From: Micavibrio sp. UBA2137 | Lineage (GTDB): Bacteria; Pseudomonadota; Alphaproteobacteria; Micavibrionales; Micavibrionaceae | DNA: 64,000 bases | Direction: 5' to 3' | Assembly (NCBI GenBank): GCA_002328415.1 | Contig: DCXL01000004.1 | Location: 603,976 to 667,975 of the forward strand | Part shown: in pieces, positions 23,939 to 33,502 of the stretch | Position numbering within the stretch: the stretch's first letter is position 1 | How the letters are laid out: each line of letters opens with the position of its first letter | Notes under the pieces: generated by a model | The model's database searches: none | What the model was told of the DNA's origin: nothing | Seen by the model: only the letters and a program-made list of their open reading frames with translations | Position numbers and translations under genes: made by a program

Positions 23939-26065
23939 TTAAAAAATAGAGATCCCCGCAAATCGGGATACGATTGTTATCATAATAATCCCTGCCCCGA
24001 TTATAGAAGACACCATAGCCGCTACCTCACGACCACGCCCCATGCCTGTCGGAATTTTCTTCTTAAAGATATTTTCTAAAATCTTGATTTCCGCCTCTGT
24101 ACGCAAATAATCATGATGCGCGGACTTGAAACCTTTGACATCTTTTTCCAAGTCATATGGGCTATCGAGCAACTTCGCAATATCCTCCATTGCGCCTTTA
24201 TGCTTTGCTTTTTCAAGTTTTTCCTCAATCTCCGAACGGCGCTCACGGCTTGCGTAAACTTCCGTAAGTGTTTGAGCCACATTGTCAACAAACCATGCTG
24301 TGACCCCCTCAAGTGCACCAACATTTGTGCGACGTTGCAGTGTTGTTAGAACGCGCAAAATTGCAAGACCATGTTTCTGCGGGTCATTGGAATTAAGATC
24401 AATCATGTAATTATCAACCGTCTGCCTATCACGCACTGAAAGGAAGGCAGCAACATGGCGATCAATGACCTTAGACGGCGCTTTGTTTTTCAAACACAAA
24501 TCATCCAACGCCAGCAGGTAATCCTCGGGATGTGTAATATAATATTTTTCAAACGCAGGAGAGAGACACGGCGCATCATAACAAAGCGTATAGATTGCGC
24601 GCTCTGCACCATACCCAATTCCCTTTTGCTTGAGCGCCGCCTGCGCGCTTCTCAATTTTTGGACAATAGCAGTAGAATCAGCCTCAGGGAGGGATGAATG
24701 CTCCATCCAGAATTTTGGGAGCAAGCCTTTAACCAACTCCTCATATGCATCCAAAGGTTGAGACTTTGCCGCTTGGTGCGCCATCAAGGTCCCAATGGCC
24801 TGTGGCATTAATTTAAGCGACTTGAAATGAAGCGGCATCGTCTCGGAAAGAGCCGCTAAAATAAACCCGACACGAACATGTGCGGCTTCTCCATATCCAG
24901 CACCCGCCAGTGCCTCTTCAGCCTTTTCAACACGCACCTTAATTGTTTTATCAGCCAGTGCACGATCGACCCATTGTCCAAGCTGCTCATTCTCAAGCAC
25001 GCGCACAGATTCAGAAACATCGTCGCTCATTGCCGATATCAATAACTCAGGGCGCAAATATTTCTCACCCGCAAATTCCATAGGGCGTTTTGCTTTATGG
25101 CGCTTATATTGACTGTGTTTGATATTGACACGTTGTCCATCGCGCCATGTCTGGACATCCTCCAACGTCCAGCGCTGTGCTGGATCATCCATTAAAAGCC
25201 CGCGCACAAGCTCAAGCAATGGGCCAGACAAGCGCCCCTCACCCACAATAGAGTGATAACTCCCATATTCCATTTTGTAACGCGCTACTTCTTTGCGGGA
25301 TTTTCCTTTGAGCGGATTATCCTTGCGCAAGGCACACGCAATCGTCACGCCCATTGCGTATAAATCATCAGCCTGTGTTCCTTCACCTTCACCAAGGGGA
25401 CTACAAAAGCATTTTTCAATAGTCAGATAAGCGGGGTCTTGGGCGTAAAAGGCAGGCGTTGCCAAACACGGCGTAATTAAAAAAGAGCCAGTTTCGAGAA
25501 CATCTGAAACGTCCTGTTCAGTAAAAAGCGTACTTAAGGATATGTTCCCATGCACAATTTTTGATGTATCAAGCGCCTCTATAACATTAATAAGTGACGG
25601 TACCAGCTTTTGACTAACGAAGCTGGGCTTAAGATACATCGTTTCAGGCGACCCCGCAGGAAGAAGCCGTTGCCCAAATTTATTCTGATGAGCAAAGATA
25701 TAAACCTCACGTTTTTCACTGGGCCAATAAACTTTTCCATGTGCAACAAGCTTAACAAGATGAGGACTATCAAGATTATCATAAGACGCTAAAAGCTCGC
25801 GACGTGGAACAATTGATTTATCACACACCATGACAAGAAGGTCTGTATCACCCAAACCTTTACCCTCATAAGCTTTGACATCACCCCTATCAAAATCGGG
25901 CAGACGCTTCTCTGGATAAATTTCTATCTCGTCCTTAAAGCGAATAAGCGCAGGGTTGCCCTGCTCCGGCTCATCTGCTTTATCAGATGATTGCTCAGGA
26001 ACACCCGCCTTCTCTTCTTCGGAAATGGGCGCTTCGTTTATTTCTTTTTCTTCGACTTCGCTCAT
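23939..26065 (-). CDS. Large tail-anchored protein kinase-like pseudokinase
   Basis: A 708-residue protein. An acidic N-terminus (residues 1-40) precedes a Ser/Thr kinase-like domain (about 60-315). The catalytic loop reads IVHGNISLSTLF, so the HRD aspartate is replaced by Asn. No DFG motif is found (TGSFLITPCLATP follows), and the beta3 lysine is not evident. Kinase subdomain IX (GTQADDLYAMGVTI) and XI (DDPAQRWTLEDV) are preserved, which shows descent from a kinase. Then follow a long helical region (about 330-670) with a coiled-coil-like segment (REIRRSEIEEKLEKAKHKG-like, rich in Glu/Lys) and a C-terminal transmembrane helix. I infer a scaffold or sensor, not an active kinase. Confidence 0.75.
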   Translation of the reverse strand: MSEVEEKEINEAPISEEEKAGVPEQSSDKADEPEQGNPALIRFKDEIEIYPEKRLPDFDRGDVKAYEGKGLGDTDLLVMVCDKSIVPRRELLASYDNLDSPHLVKLVAHGKVYWPSEKREVYIFAHQNKFGQRLLPAGSPETMYLKPSFVSQKLVPSLINVIEALDTSKIVHGNISLSTLFTEQDVSDVLETGSFLITPCLATPAFYAQDPAYLTIEKCFCSPLGEGEGTQADDLYAMGVTIACALRKDNPLKGKSRKEVARYKMEYGSYHSIVGEGRLSGPLLELVRGLLMDDPAQRWTLEDVQTWRDGQRVNIKHSQYKRHKAKRPMEFAGEKYLRPELLISAMSDDVSESVRVLENEQLGQWVDRALADKTIKVRVEKAEEALAGAGYGEAAHVRVGFILAALSETMPLHFKSLKLMPQAIGTLMAHQAAKSQPLDAYEELVKGLLPKFWMEHSSLPEADSTAIVQKLRSAQAALKQKGIGYGAERAIYTLCYDAPCLSPAFEKYYITHPEDYLLALDDLCLKNKAPSKVIDRHVAAFLSVRDRQTVDNYMIDLNSNDPQKHGLAILRVLTTLQRRTNVGALEGVTAWFVDNVAQTLTEVYASRERRSEIEEKLEKAKHKGAMEDIAKLLDSPYDLEKDVKGFKSAHHDYLRTEAEIKILENIFKKKIPTGMGRGREVAAMVSSIIGAGIIMITIVSRFAGISIF

Positions 26066-26138
26066 AAATTCAATTTAGCAACAGGGCATTGCACCACATA
26101 TTTGGGCTTATAATTAAAGAATAACACAGACACTCTTA

Positions 26139-26162
26139 AACATCGCGCGAACTGGCGATGTT
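26139..26162 (-). terminator. Hairpin downstream of purA (weak terminator)
   Basis: AACATCGC (26139-26146) pairs perfectly with GCGATGTT (26155-26162) around an 8-base loop, 37-60 bases past the purA stop on the minus strand. The following T-run is poor, so it may be only a transcript-end stabiliser or a weak terminator. Confidence 0.4.
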
Positions 26163-26198
26163 AATATGGTACTTGAATTTATGGACGTTGCAAAGATG

Positions 26199-27488
26199 CT
26201 ATTGAAACGGGTCCTGCACAAGGATGGTGTCATCACGTTCGGGACTTGTCGAAAGCAACGTGATCGGCGCCTCAATCAGCTCTTCCAAACGGCGGACGTA
26301 TTTAACGGCTGCAGCTGGCAAGTCTTTCCAACTGCGCGCTCCGTATGTTTCCTCGCTCCACCCTTCGATGGTTTCATAGATTGGCTTGACGCGCGCTTGC
26401 TCGGACTGACCTGCAGGGAAGTAATCATATTTCTCACCATCAAGTTCATACCCGACACAGACATTGATTGTGTCAAAGCCATCCAATACATCCAACTTTG
26501 TCAGTGCAATACCATCAATACCAGCTGTTTTAATCGCCTGACGCACCAAAACCGCATCAAACCAACCACATCTGCGTTTACGACCCGTCACGGTTCCAAA
26601 TTCATGTCCGCGCTCGCCAAGTCTCTGACCGATATCATTATCCTGCTCTGTTGGAAACGGACCAGATCCCACGCGCGTTGTGTAGGCCTTTGTAATCCCA
26701 AGGACAAAGCCAGGTGTTTTAAGTCCTGTCCCAGACCCTGTTGCAGACTGTGCCGCCACCGTGTTAGAGGAGGTCACAAATGGATATGTGCCGTGGTCGA
26801 TATCAAGCAAGAACCCCTGCGCACCTTCAAAAAGAATACGCTTTCCTGCCTTGTTGGCCTCGTCCAAAACTTTCCAAACGGGCGACGCAAATTTTAAAAT
26901 CTTTGGCGCAACATCCAGAAGCTTTTGGTAAACCTCAGCCGGATCAATTTCATCTGCATCCAGACCTTTCAGAAGGGCATTATGGTGCAGCATCAAACGC
27001 TCAACTTTATCTTTGAGCAATTCTTTATCGGCCAAATCACAGATACGAATACCACGGCGTGCAACCTTATCCTCATAAGTCGGACCAATACCGCGCCCCG
27101 TTGTACCTATTGATTTTTTTCCGCGCGAGGCCTCAAAGGCCATATCAACGGCCTGATGAACGGGCAAAATAATGTGTGCGTTATCGGCAACACGTAAATT
27201 ATCAGGTGAAACCTCAACCCCTTGTGCGCTGACCTTATCAATTTCATCAAACAGCGCCCAGGGATCGATCACAACACCATTCCCAATCACAGAAATTTTA
27301 TTAGGACGCACAATCCCAGAGGGTAGAAGTGAAAGCTTGTAAACCTTGCCATCAATGACAAGTGTGTGACCCGCATTGTGCCCGCCCTGAAAACGAACAA
27401 CCACATCCGCACGCGAGGACAACCAGTCAACAATTTTACCCTTACCTTCATCGCCCCATTGCGAGCCGATAACAACAACATTTGTCAT
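26199..27488 (-). CDS. purA: Adenylosuccinate synthase
   Basis: A 429-residue enzyme converting IMP, GTP and aspartate to adenylosuccinate in AMP synthesis. The P-loop SQWGDEGKGKIVDW is at the N-terminus; GGHNAGHT, GRGIGPTYEDKVARRG, FEGAQGFLLDIDHGTYP and GVGPFPTE-type (here VGSGPFPTEQ) motifs follow in the usual order. It lies 4 bases after glmM, as the last gene of the ftsH-glmM-purA run. Confidence 0.97.
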   Translation of the reverse strand: MTNVVVIGSQWGDEGKGKIVDWLSSRADVVVRFQGGHNAGHTLVIDGKVYKLSLLPSGIVRPNKISVIGNGVVIDPWALFDEIDKVSAQGVEVSPDNLRVADNAHIILPVHQAVDMAFEASRGKKSIGTTGRGIGPTYEDKVARRGIRICDLADKELLKDKVERLMLHHNALLKGLDADEIDPAEVYQKLLDVAPKILKFASPVWKVLDEANKAGKRILFEGAQGFLLDIDHGTYPFVTSSNTVAAQSATGSGTGLKTPGFVLGITKAYTTRVGSGPFPTEQDNDIGQRLGERGHEFGTVTGRKRRCGWFDAVLVRQAIKTAGIDGIALTKLDVLDGFDTINVCVGYELDGEKYDYFPAGQSEQARVKPIYETIEGWSEETYGARSWKDLPAAAVKYVRRLEELIEAPITLLSTSPERDDTILVQDPFQ

Positions 27489-27492
27489 GAGA

Positions 27493-28845
27493 TTACGCTA
27501 CCTTTTCTATTTCTGAACATATCTGGTCAACGACACGAGTAACTTCCTCCATGTCATCGCCCTCTGCCATAACACGAATAAGGGGCTCAGTGCCAGAGGC
27601 ACGCACAAGAATACGTCCTTTTCCGTGTAAAACTTTCTCAGCGTCCGATATCGCGCCCAAAACCATTTTATCCTTAAGCGGCTCTCCTGCCTGAAAGCGC
27701 ACATTTTTAAGTAATTGCGGAACGGGTGAAAAAACATTCAAGGCAACACTGGCCTTGCTTTCACTTCCGTGCAAACGCGTGAGCACTTGGAGCGCTGTGA
27801 GCAGCCCATCACCTGTTGTAGCGTAATCAGACATTATCATGTGCCCCGATTGCTCGCCCCCCAGATTAAATCCGTGCACACGCATCATTTCAGAGACATA
27901 TCTGTCGCCTACTGGCGTTCTTTTCAACGTAATGCCATTGTCTTTCAGGGTGCGCTCAAACCCAAGATTGGACATGACGGTCGCCACAACCGTGTCTTGT
28001 TTAAGCCAGCCTTCATCTTTTCCATGAAGCGCCAGAAACGCAAGTATCTGATCTCCATCAATGCGCGCACCTGTTTCATCAATCACAATCAAGCGATCCG
28101 CATCACCGTCCAGCGCAATTCCAATATCAGCACCAACCTCTTGCACCTTGGACGACAAGGCGTCTGTGGCCGTTGCGCCAACCTTATCATTAATGTTTTT
28201 GCCATCAGGCTCATGGCCGATAACGGTCACGTGTGCGCCAAGTTCTTTGAGGATTTGCGGGCCAGCCTTGTATCCTGCACCATGCGCGCAATCGATAACA
28301 ATTTTGAGACCTGCGAGTGTTGCATCATCGGACAAACAACGCTTCAAATATTCAACATAGCGCCCTGTGGCATCATCCAAACGCTTTGCCTGTCCTATTG
28401 AATCTGCATCGGGTAAATGCGCAGACATATCAGATTCCATCATGGTCTCAATTTCCTGTTCAACTGAATCAGGCAACTTGAAGCCATCATGTCCGAACAG
28501 CTTAATCCCGTTATCTTCATAAGGATTGTGCGAGGCGGAAATCATCACGCCGATATCAGCACGCATAGAGTGCGTGAGCATCGCAATGGCAGGTGTGGGA
28601 ATAGGCCCTACAAGAACGACCTCCAACCCCATGGCCGTAAAGCCAGAGGCCATCGCCTGCTCCAACATATAACCAGACAAACGTGTATCCTTGCCGATAA
28701 TCACGCGTCCCGTACTGTTTGATTTTTGATGTTTGGAGAGGACAATAGCCGTTGCCATAGCCACATGAAGTGCAACATCTGCGGTCATGGGATGCTGATT
28801 AGCACGCCCGCGTATTCCATCCGTCCCAAAATATTTTCGTGTCAT
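27493..28845 (-). CDS. glmM: Phosphoglucosamine mutase
   Basis: A 450-residue enzyme interconverting glucosamine 6-phosphate and glucosamine 1-phosphate for peptidoglycan and lipid A. It begins MTRKYFGTDGIRGRAN; the active-site phosphoserine is in MISASHNPYEDNGIKLFG (Ser105); the metal loop is ALDGDADRLI; the sugar loop is GGEQSGHMI; and the C-terminal phosphate-binding loop is VRASGTEPLIRVMAEG. It lies 73 bases downstream of ftsH, the conserved order in many proteobacteria. Confidence 0.97.
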   Translation of the reverse strand: MTRKYFGTDGIRGRANQHPMTADVALHVAMATAIVLSKHQKSNSTGRVIIGKDTRLSGYMLEQAMASGFTAMGLEVVLVGPIPTPAIAMLTHSMRADIGVMISASHNPYEDNGIKLFGHDGFKLPDSVEQEIETMMESDMSAHLPDADSIGQAKRLDDATGRYVEYLKRCLSDDATLAGLKIVIDCAHGAGYKAGPQILKELGAHVTVIGHEPDGKNINDKVGATATDALSSKVQEVGADIGIALDGDADRLIVIDETGARIDGDQILAFLALHGKDEGWLKQDTVVATVMSNLGFERTLKDNGITLKRTPVGDRYVSEMMRVHGFNLGGEQSGHMIMSDYATTGDGLLTALQVLTRLHGSESKASVALNVFSPVPQLLKNVRFQAGEPLKDKMVLGAISDAEKVLHGKGRILVRASGTEPLIRVMAEGDDMEEVTRVVDQICSEIEKVA

Positions 28846-28918
28846 GGCTTTGTTATAGACAGTCTCGATGTAAATTCCAAGACTGTCTTTTTTGAATAGT
28901 AAGAGTTATGCCAGCCCT

Positions 28919-30826
28919 TTAAGCAGGGGCACCATCGTCCAAGTCAATTTTACCTGTTTTTGGCACTGATGGACGTTTTTTGCCCTTAGATACAGGCTCG
29001 TCACGCACAATTTCTTCACCGCGCATCAATGCCTTAATCTCATCACCTGTGAGCATTTCATACTCAAGCAAGGCTTGGGCAAGCTTGTGCAAATCATCCA
29101 TTTTATTTTTAAGAATTTTGGTTGCACGCTTGTAGGCATCCTCAACAATACGGCGGATTTCTGAATCAACAACGCCCGCTGTTTCATCAGACATATTTTT
29201 CGATTGTGAAACTGAGTGCCCAAGGAAAACTTCTTCTTGGTCAGCGGCATAGCGCAATGGGCCAAGTTTGTCACTCATTCCCCATTCAGTTACCATGCGG
29301 CGCGCCATATCGGTTGCCATCTTGATATCGCTAGAGGCACCTGTTGTCACCTTTTCTTCTCCAAAGATAAGCTCTTCAGCAATACGACCACCCATCGCAA
29401 CAGAGAGGTCGGCCTCGATTTTCGCCTTCGACATTGAAATACGGTCGCCTTCGGGCAAGCGCATCACCATTCCCAGTGCACGTCCGCGTGGGACGATTGT
29501 TGCCTTATGGATCGGGTCAGATTCAGGCTCGTTCAGTGCGACAATCGCGTGCCCTGCCTCGTGATAGGCTGTTAATTTCTTCTCATCCTCGGTCATCGCC
29601 ATGGAACGACGTTCCGCCCCCATCATGACTTTATCCTTGGCTTCTTCAAATTCGGACATTCCCACAACACGCTTGTTACGGCGCGCCGCAAGAAGAGCGG
29701 CCTCATTGACAAGGTTGGCAAGATCCGCACCAGAAAAGCCAGGTGTTCCACGTGCAAGCACACGCGCATCAACTGATTTAGCCAAAGGCACCTTTTCCAT
29801 GTGGACTTCGAGAATTTTTTCACGCCCATTGACATCAGGATTGGGAATAACCACCTGACGGTCAAAACGTCCAGGACGCAGAAGTGCAGGGTCAAGCACA
29901 TCAGGGCGGTTTGTTGCGGCAATAATAATAATGCCCTCATTAGCCTCAAATCCGTCCATTTCAACCAAAAGCTGGTTCAATGTTTGCTCGCGCTCGTCAT
30001 TACCGCCACCAAGGCCGGCACCACGATGGCGACCAACGGCATCAATTTCGTCAATAAAGATAATACAAGGCGCATTTTTCTTGGCCTGTTCAAACATGTC
30101 ACGGACACGGCTTGCACCCACGCCCACAAACATTTCAACAAAGTCAGAACCAGAAATTGTATAAAAAGGCACATTGGCCTCACCCGCAACGGCCTTGGCA
30201 ATCAATGTTTTACCTGTTCCCGGAGGGCCAACAAGCAAACAGCCTTTTGGAATTTTACCACCCAAGCGTTGGAATTTGTCAGGTGCCTTCAAAAATTCGA
30301 CAACCTCTTCCAATTCCTGCTTGGCCTCGTCAACGCCAGCGACATCACGGAAAGTAACCTTGTTCTTATCCTCGGTCAGCATACGCGCCTTTGACTTCCC
30401 AAAGCCCATCGCGCCGCCGCCTTTGCCGCCCTGCATCTGACGCATGAAGAAAATCCACACACCGATTAAAAGCAGCATCGGGAACCATGACACCAAAATA
30501 CCTAGAAGGCTTATGCCATCTTCATCACGTTTTTCCGCTTCAACACGCACAGGCGCATCACCGATACGTTCAACAATGTTTTCGCCCTCGGGCACCATGG
30601 TTGAGAATTGATCATCTGAATTGGAATATGTTCCTGTAACATTTTGCCCCTTAATCTTGATCTCAGAAACATTCCCAGCACGAACAGAATCCACAAACTC
30701 GCTATAGGCGATTTTATTACTTGATGCACCGCGGTTTTGCTGCGTGTTATTAAAGGTATTAAACAGGAAAGCCAGCGTCAGGATAATGGCCACCCAGAAC
30801 AGAAAATTACGACCAAAAGCGTTCAT
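28919..30826 (-). CDS. ftsH: ATP-dependent zinc metalloprotease FtsH
   Basis: A 635-residue membrane AAA protease. Two transmembrane helices (FLFWVAIILTLAFLFNTF and LVSWFPMLLLIGVWIFFMR) flank the small periplasmic domain. The AAA module has Walker A GPPGTGKT (residues 200-207), Walker B CIIFIDEIDAVGRHR and the second region of homology ATNRPDVLDPALLRPGRFDR. The zinc site is HEAGH near residue 421. It degrades membrane and regulatory proteins such as LpxC. It follows tilS, as is typical of alphaproteobacteria. Confidence 0.98.
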   Translation of the reverse strand: MNAFGRNFLFWVAIILTLAFLFNTFNNTQQNRGASSNKIAYSEFVDSVRAGNVSEIKIKGQNVTGTYSNSDDQFSTMVPEGENIVERIGDAPVRVEAEKRDEDGISLLGILVSWFPMLLLIGVWIFFMRQMQGGKGGGAMGFGKSKARMLTEDKNKVTFRDVAGVDEAKQELEEVVEFLKAPDKFQRLGGKIPKGCLLVGPPGTGKTLIAKAVAGEANVPFYTISGSDFVEMFVGVGASRVRDMFEQAKKNAPCIIFIDEIDAVGRHRGAGLGGGNDEREQTLNQLLVEMDGFEANEGIIIIAATNRPDVLDPALLRPGRFDRQVVIPNPDVNGREKILEVHMEKVPLAKSVDARVLARGTPGFSGADLANLVNEAALLAARRNKRVVGMSEFEEAKDKVMMGAERRSMAMTEDEKKLTAYHEAGHAIVALNEPESDPIHKATIVPRGRALGMVMRLPEGDRISMSKAKIEADLSVAMGGRIAEELIFGEEKVTTGASSDIKMATDMARRMVTEWGMSDKLGPLRYAADQEEVFLGHSVSQSKNMSDETAGVVDSEIRRIVEDAYKRATKILKNKMDDLHKLAQALLEYEMLTGDEIKALMRGEEIVRDEPVSKGKKRPSVPKTGKIDLDDGAPA

Positions 30827-30935
30827 GTAAAAAAGTCTCTTTCAAATAAAATGGTTGTTCACTTAAAATAAGGTCTTATGCGCGCTAAGCAAGAGTAAAG
30901 TTGCTTTTTCTTTCATTTCAGAGCCTTGAAAGTAC

Positions 30936-31922
30936 TTATTTACCGCCTTCTTTTTCAAAACAGAGCTTTTTTCTGTCTTTCGAAAGGGAAATCAGGCAAC
31001 CGCCAAGCGTTTTTGTTTTAAATGAACTCTGTTTATCCATTATATCACAATATAAATTCTCAAGCTTCTGCAAACGTGCGGCCTCACCCTTTTCACTTCC
31101 AACATGGACAAGCGCACGTCGCATCATATCCAAGGCCGTTGCCATCGGCAGGCTCAAAAATGCGTCAAAGTTAATCTGGCATAACCGCCCCTTGCACGTT
31201 GCATATGTTGCCCACGCAGCTTCGAAAGCTCCCTCTAGCACCTCTTGTGCGCCCTGAAGGCGCGTAATTGTCTGCTGTAAACGCGCGCGTGAAAGCCCCT
31301 CAGCCTCAAAATGTGGCCAGAGATTACGCCAGCGCACGCGCTCATATCCTTCATCTTTGTTACTTGGGTCTTCCACCCACGGTATATCATGATCTTTGCA
31401 ATAAGACAGACAATCTTCATGTGAAACATTGAGTAAAGGCCGCCAAAGTATTAAATCACGATAGGCTGAAAGGGCACGCATGCAGCCAAGCCCTTTGAGA
31501 CCACTCCCGCCACTTAAGCGCATAAAAAAAGTTTCCATCTGGTCATCCAGATGATGCCCTAGCGCAAGCGCTTGTATCTCATGCGCCTTACAATATTTAT
31601 AAAGAAGGTCGTATCGCGCGGCTCTGGCCTGTTCCTGAATTTTAGATGATGCGCCTTTAAGTGTCTTACAGGTCAAGGTTTCATGGATGACATTTTCACC
31701 CCATTGGGAAACTATCTTCTTAACAAATTCCGCCTCGTCCTTTGCCGCAGGGCGCAAGCCATGGTCAACAGTCACAATGTGAACAGCACATGTCTTGGGA
31801 AGCGCCTTGACCAAGCCATGCGCCAAGGCCATAGAATCCCCACCGCCTGAAACGGCAATGGCGATTGATGCGAGAGGTGTTTTATCTTTTAAAAAGCTTT
31901 TAATGTCTTTGAGAACAGACAT
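30936..31922 (-). CDS. tilS: tRNA(Ile)-lysidine synthetase
   Basis: A 328-residue N-type PP-loop ATPase. The PP-loop is AVSGGGDSMALAHG (residues 23-36). VTVDHGLRPAAKDEAEFV and ALGHHLDDQMETFFMRLSGG are the family's metal and tRNA-binding motifs. It converts C34 of the AUA-reading tRNA-Ile to lysidine, and is essential in most bacteria. It is on the short side, consistent with the small alphaproteobacterial form. It lies 6 bases after cpoB and upstream of ftsH. Confidence 0.94.
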   Translation of the reverse strand: MSVLKDIKSFLKDKTPLASIAIAVSGGGDSMALAHGLVKALPKTCAVHIVTVDHGLRPAAKDEAEFVKKIVSQWGENVIHETLTCKTLKGASSKIQEQARAARYDLLYKYCKAHEIQALALGHHLDDQMETFFMRLSGGSGLKGLGCMRALSAYRDLILWRPLLNVSHEDCLSYCKDHDIPWVEDPSNKDEGYERVRWRNLWPHFEAEGLSRARLQQTITRLQGAQEVLEGAFEAAWATYATCKGRLCQINFDAFLSLPMATALDMMRRALVHVGSEKGEAARLQKLENLYCDIMDKQSSFKTKTLGGCLISLSKDRKKLCFEKEGGK

Positions 31923-31928
31923 GTTACT

Positions 31929-32870
31929 TTACTCGCACGCGAGAGTTGCGCGCTCCTTTGCTCCGCGTTGGACAACAGCAGAATTGGTTATTCCAAATTC
32001 CTTATCAAGCTGCGCCAGCGCCACACAGGCGTCTTTGTCACGGTCAAGCCCCTTCAACGATAAAGCCAGCTTCAACAAATTATCCTGCGCCTTGCTTCCT
32101 TTTGGGTCTTTTTTATACGCCACAGCAAACTCACGCGCGGCATCTTCGTAATCATTTTCGACATAGTAAGTCTCAGCCAACCAATAGCGCGCGTTAGATG
32201 CCAACTTGTCCTCTGGATAGATTTTCAAAAATTGTGTGAAGCCATCTTGAGCCTCTTGCACATTGTTATTTTGAAGAGCCGAGTAAGCATTTTCGTAAAG
32301 TGTCGCCGCATCGGTTGCCAATGGCTTAACTGTTGATGACCCTTCAGGGTCAAGCGGCGCATTCGCATCAGCGGCCATATTCTCTGTGGCTTCGGGAATA
32401 GCACTATTGTCAATTTCGACAGAGGGCGTGTCATTTATATCTGGTGCAGGCAAGTCAGAAGCCGGCGCGGCGTTCATTTGCGCACTCGCATTTTCATTCA
32501 AGCGCATCTCGACATCAGATGAGAAGGTCTCAAAACGCTGCTGCAACTGATCAATTTTATATTGGTTTTCTTCGATGCGGCCAGTCAGTGAGCGCATTTG
32601 TTCTTCTATGGCGTTCAATCGCACCTCTAAATTAGCGCGATAATTATTATCAAGACCACCTTGAGACAGGTTGGAAGGCGGTGGCGGCGTTTCACCGCGA
32701 TAGACAGAACGTGAGAGCGTATCAATTTCACGCTCAATACGGCTTAGTCGATTAAAGACATCACCATCTTGTGCCTGCGAAAAACTTGTTAGAAGTGGGA
32801 AAGACAATAAAGAGGTCGCCGTAAAAACGGCCACCCCTTTTAAGAATTTAGATTTATGCCCTAAAGTCAT
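31929..32870 (-). CDS. cpoB: CpoB (YbgF), Tol-Pal system periplasmic protein
   Basis: A 313-residue protein: signal peptide (ending TSFSQAQ), an N-terminal coiled coil (FNRLSRIEREIDTLSRSVYR, and NAIEEQMRSLTGRIEENQYK) for trimerisation, an acidic Ala/Asp/Pro linker, and a C-terminal TPR domain (ENAYSALQNNNVQEAQDGFT to LKLALSLKGLDRDKDACVAL). CpoB links outer-membrane constriction to peptidoglycan synthesis at division. It begins 2 bases after the pal stop, the standard pal-cpoB pair. tolQRAB are not visible in this window. Confidence 0.93.
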   Translation of the reverse strand: MTLGHKSKFLKGVAVFTATSLLSFPLLTSFSQAQDGDVFNRLSRIEREIDTLSRSVYRGETPPPPSNLSQGGLDNNYRANLEVRLNAIEEQMRSLTGRIEENQYKIDQLQQRFETFSSDVEMRLNENASAQMNAAPASDLPAPDINDTPSVEIDNSAIPEATENMAADANAPLDPEGSSTVKPLATDAATLYENAYSALQNNNVQEAQDGFTQFLKIYPEDKLASNARYWLAETYYVENDYEDAAREFAVAYKKDPKGSKAQDNLLKLALSLKGLDRDKDACVALAQLDKEFGITNSAVVQRGAKERATLACE

Positions 32871-32872
32871 GC

Positions 32873-33397
32873 TTAGTTAACAGCAGTCACAGCGCGTCTG
32901 TTTTCAGCCCAGCTTTGTGCATCAGAGCCAAAGACAACAGGACGCTCTTTACCATAGCTGATTACAGCAATACGTGAGGCAGGAACACCCAAGGCAGTCA
33001 GGTAATTGCGCACAGCATTTGCACGACGCTCACCAAGAGCCAAGTTGTATTCACGTGTCCCGCGCTCATCAGCGTGACCTTCGATTGTCACTGTCAGATT
33101 TGAGTATTGGTTCAACCAGTTGGCCTGACGCTCAAGTGTGGCACGTGCCTCACCTGAAAGGTCGGAACTGTCGTAACCAAAGAAAACGCGGTCGCCAATA
33201 TTATTGACGAAATCTTCTTTTGAACCTGGGATGCCTTGGCCGTTCACACCATCAACACCTGCCGTTCCATAGTCTCCAGGACCTGTGGTTGTGACAGTGT
33301 CATATTGGCTAGTAACAACACCAGGATCCTCGGCATTTTCACTACAAGCAGTGACGAGGAATAAAGCAGCAAAAAGAACTAGATAGCGGTATTTCAT
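32873..33397 (-). CDS. pal: Peptidoglycan-associated lipoprotein Pal
   Basis: A 174-residue lipoprotein (lipobox LVTAC, Cys18) with a Gly-rich linker and a C-terminal OmpA-like peptidoglycan-binding domain: GYDSSDLSGEARATLERQAN, VTIEGHADERGTREYNLALG, ERRANAVRNYLTALGV and the final ENRRAVTAVN. It anchors the outer membrane to peptidoglycan and works with Tol. A perfect inverted repeat lies in its upstream region (33425-33445). Confidence 0.97.
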   Translation of the reverse strand: MKYRYLVLFAALFLVTACSENAEDPGVVTSQYDTVTTTGPGDYGTAGVDGVNGQGIPGSKEDFVNNIGDRVFFGYDSSDLSGEARATLERQANWLNQYSNLTVTIEGHADERGTREYNLALGERRANAVRNYLTALGVPASRIAVISYGKERPVVFGSDAQSWAENRRAVTAVN

Positions 33398-33424
33398 TTA
33401 TTATCTCCAATTATGTCATACATG

Positions 33425-33445
33425 AACATCGAATGATTCGATGTT
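33425..33445. promoter_or_regulatory. Perfect inverted repeat upstream of pal
   Basis: AACATCGAA-TGA-TTCGATGTT, nine paired bases around a 3-base centre, 28-48 bases before the pal start codon. No T-run follows on either strand, so it is not a terminator. It is either a dimeric repressor operator or a stem in the pal 5' untranslated region. Confidence 0.5.
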
Positions 33446-33502
33446 GTGGTCATTAGAATAGAACGCTCGCAAGAAATTACAAGGGATTGCATGTTAAGCA
33501 AC

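Noticed and set aside
26166..26897. 243-codon open frame on the plus strand, antisense to purA
   Set aside because: It lies almost wholly within purA, whose protein carries every conserved adenylosuccinate synthase motif. The antisense protein is rich in Cys, His and Arg without any family resemblance.
27769..28401. 210-codon open frame antisense to glmM
   Set aside because: Shadow of glmM. No ribosome-binding site and no recognisable domain.
29801..30394. 197-codon open frame antisense to ftsH
   Set aside because: Shadow of the AAA domain of ftsH; composition typical of an antisense frame.
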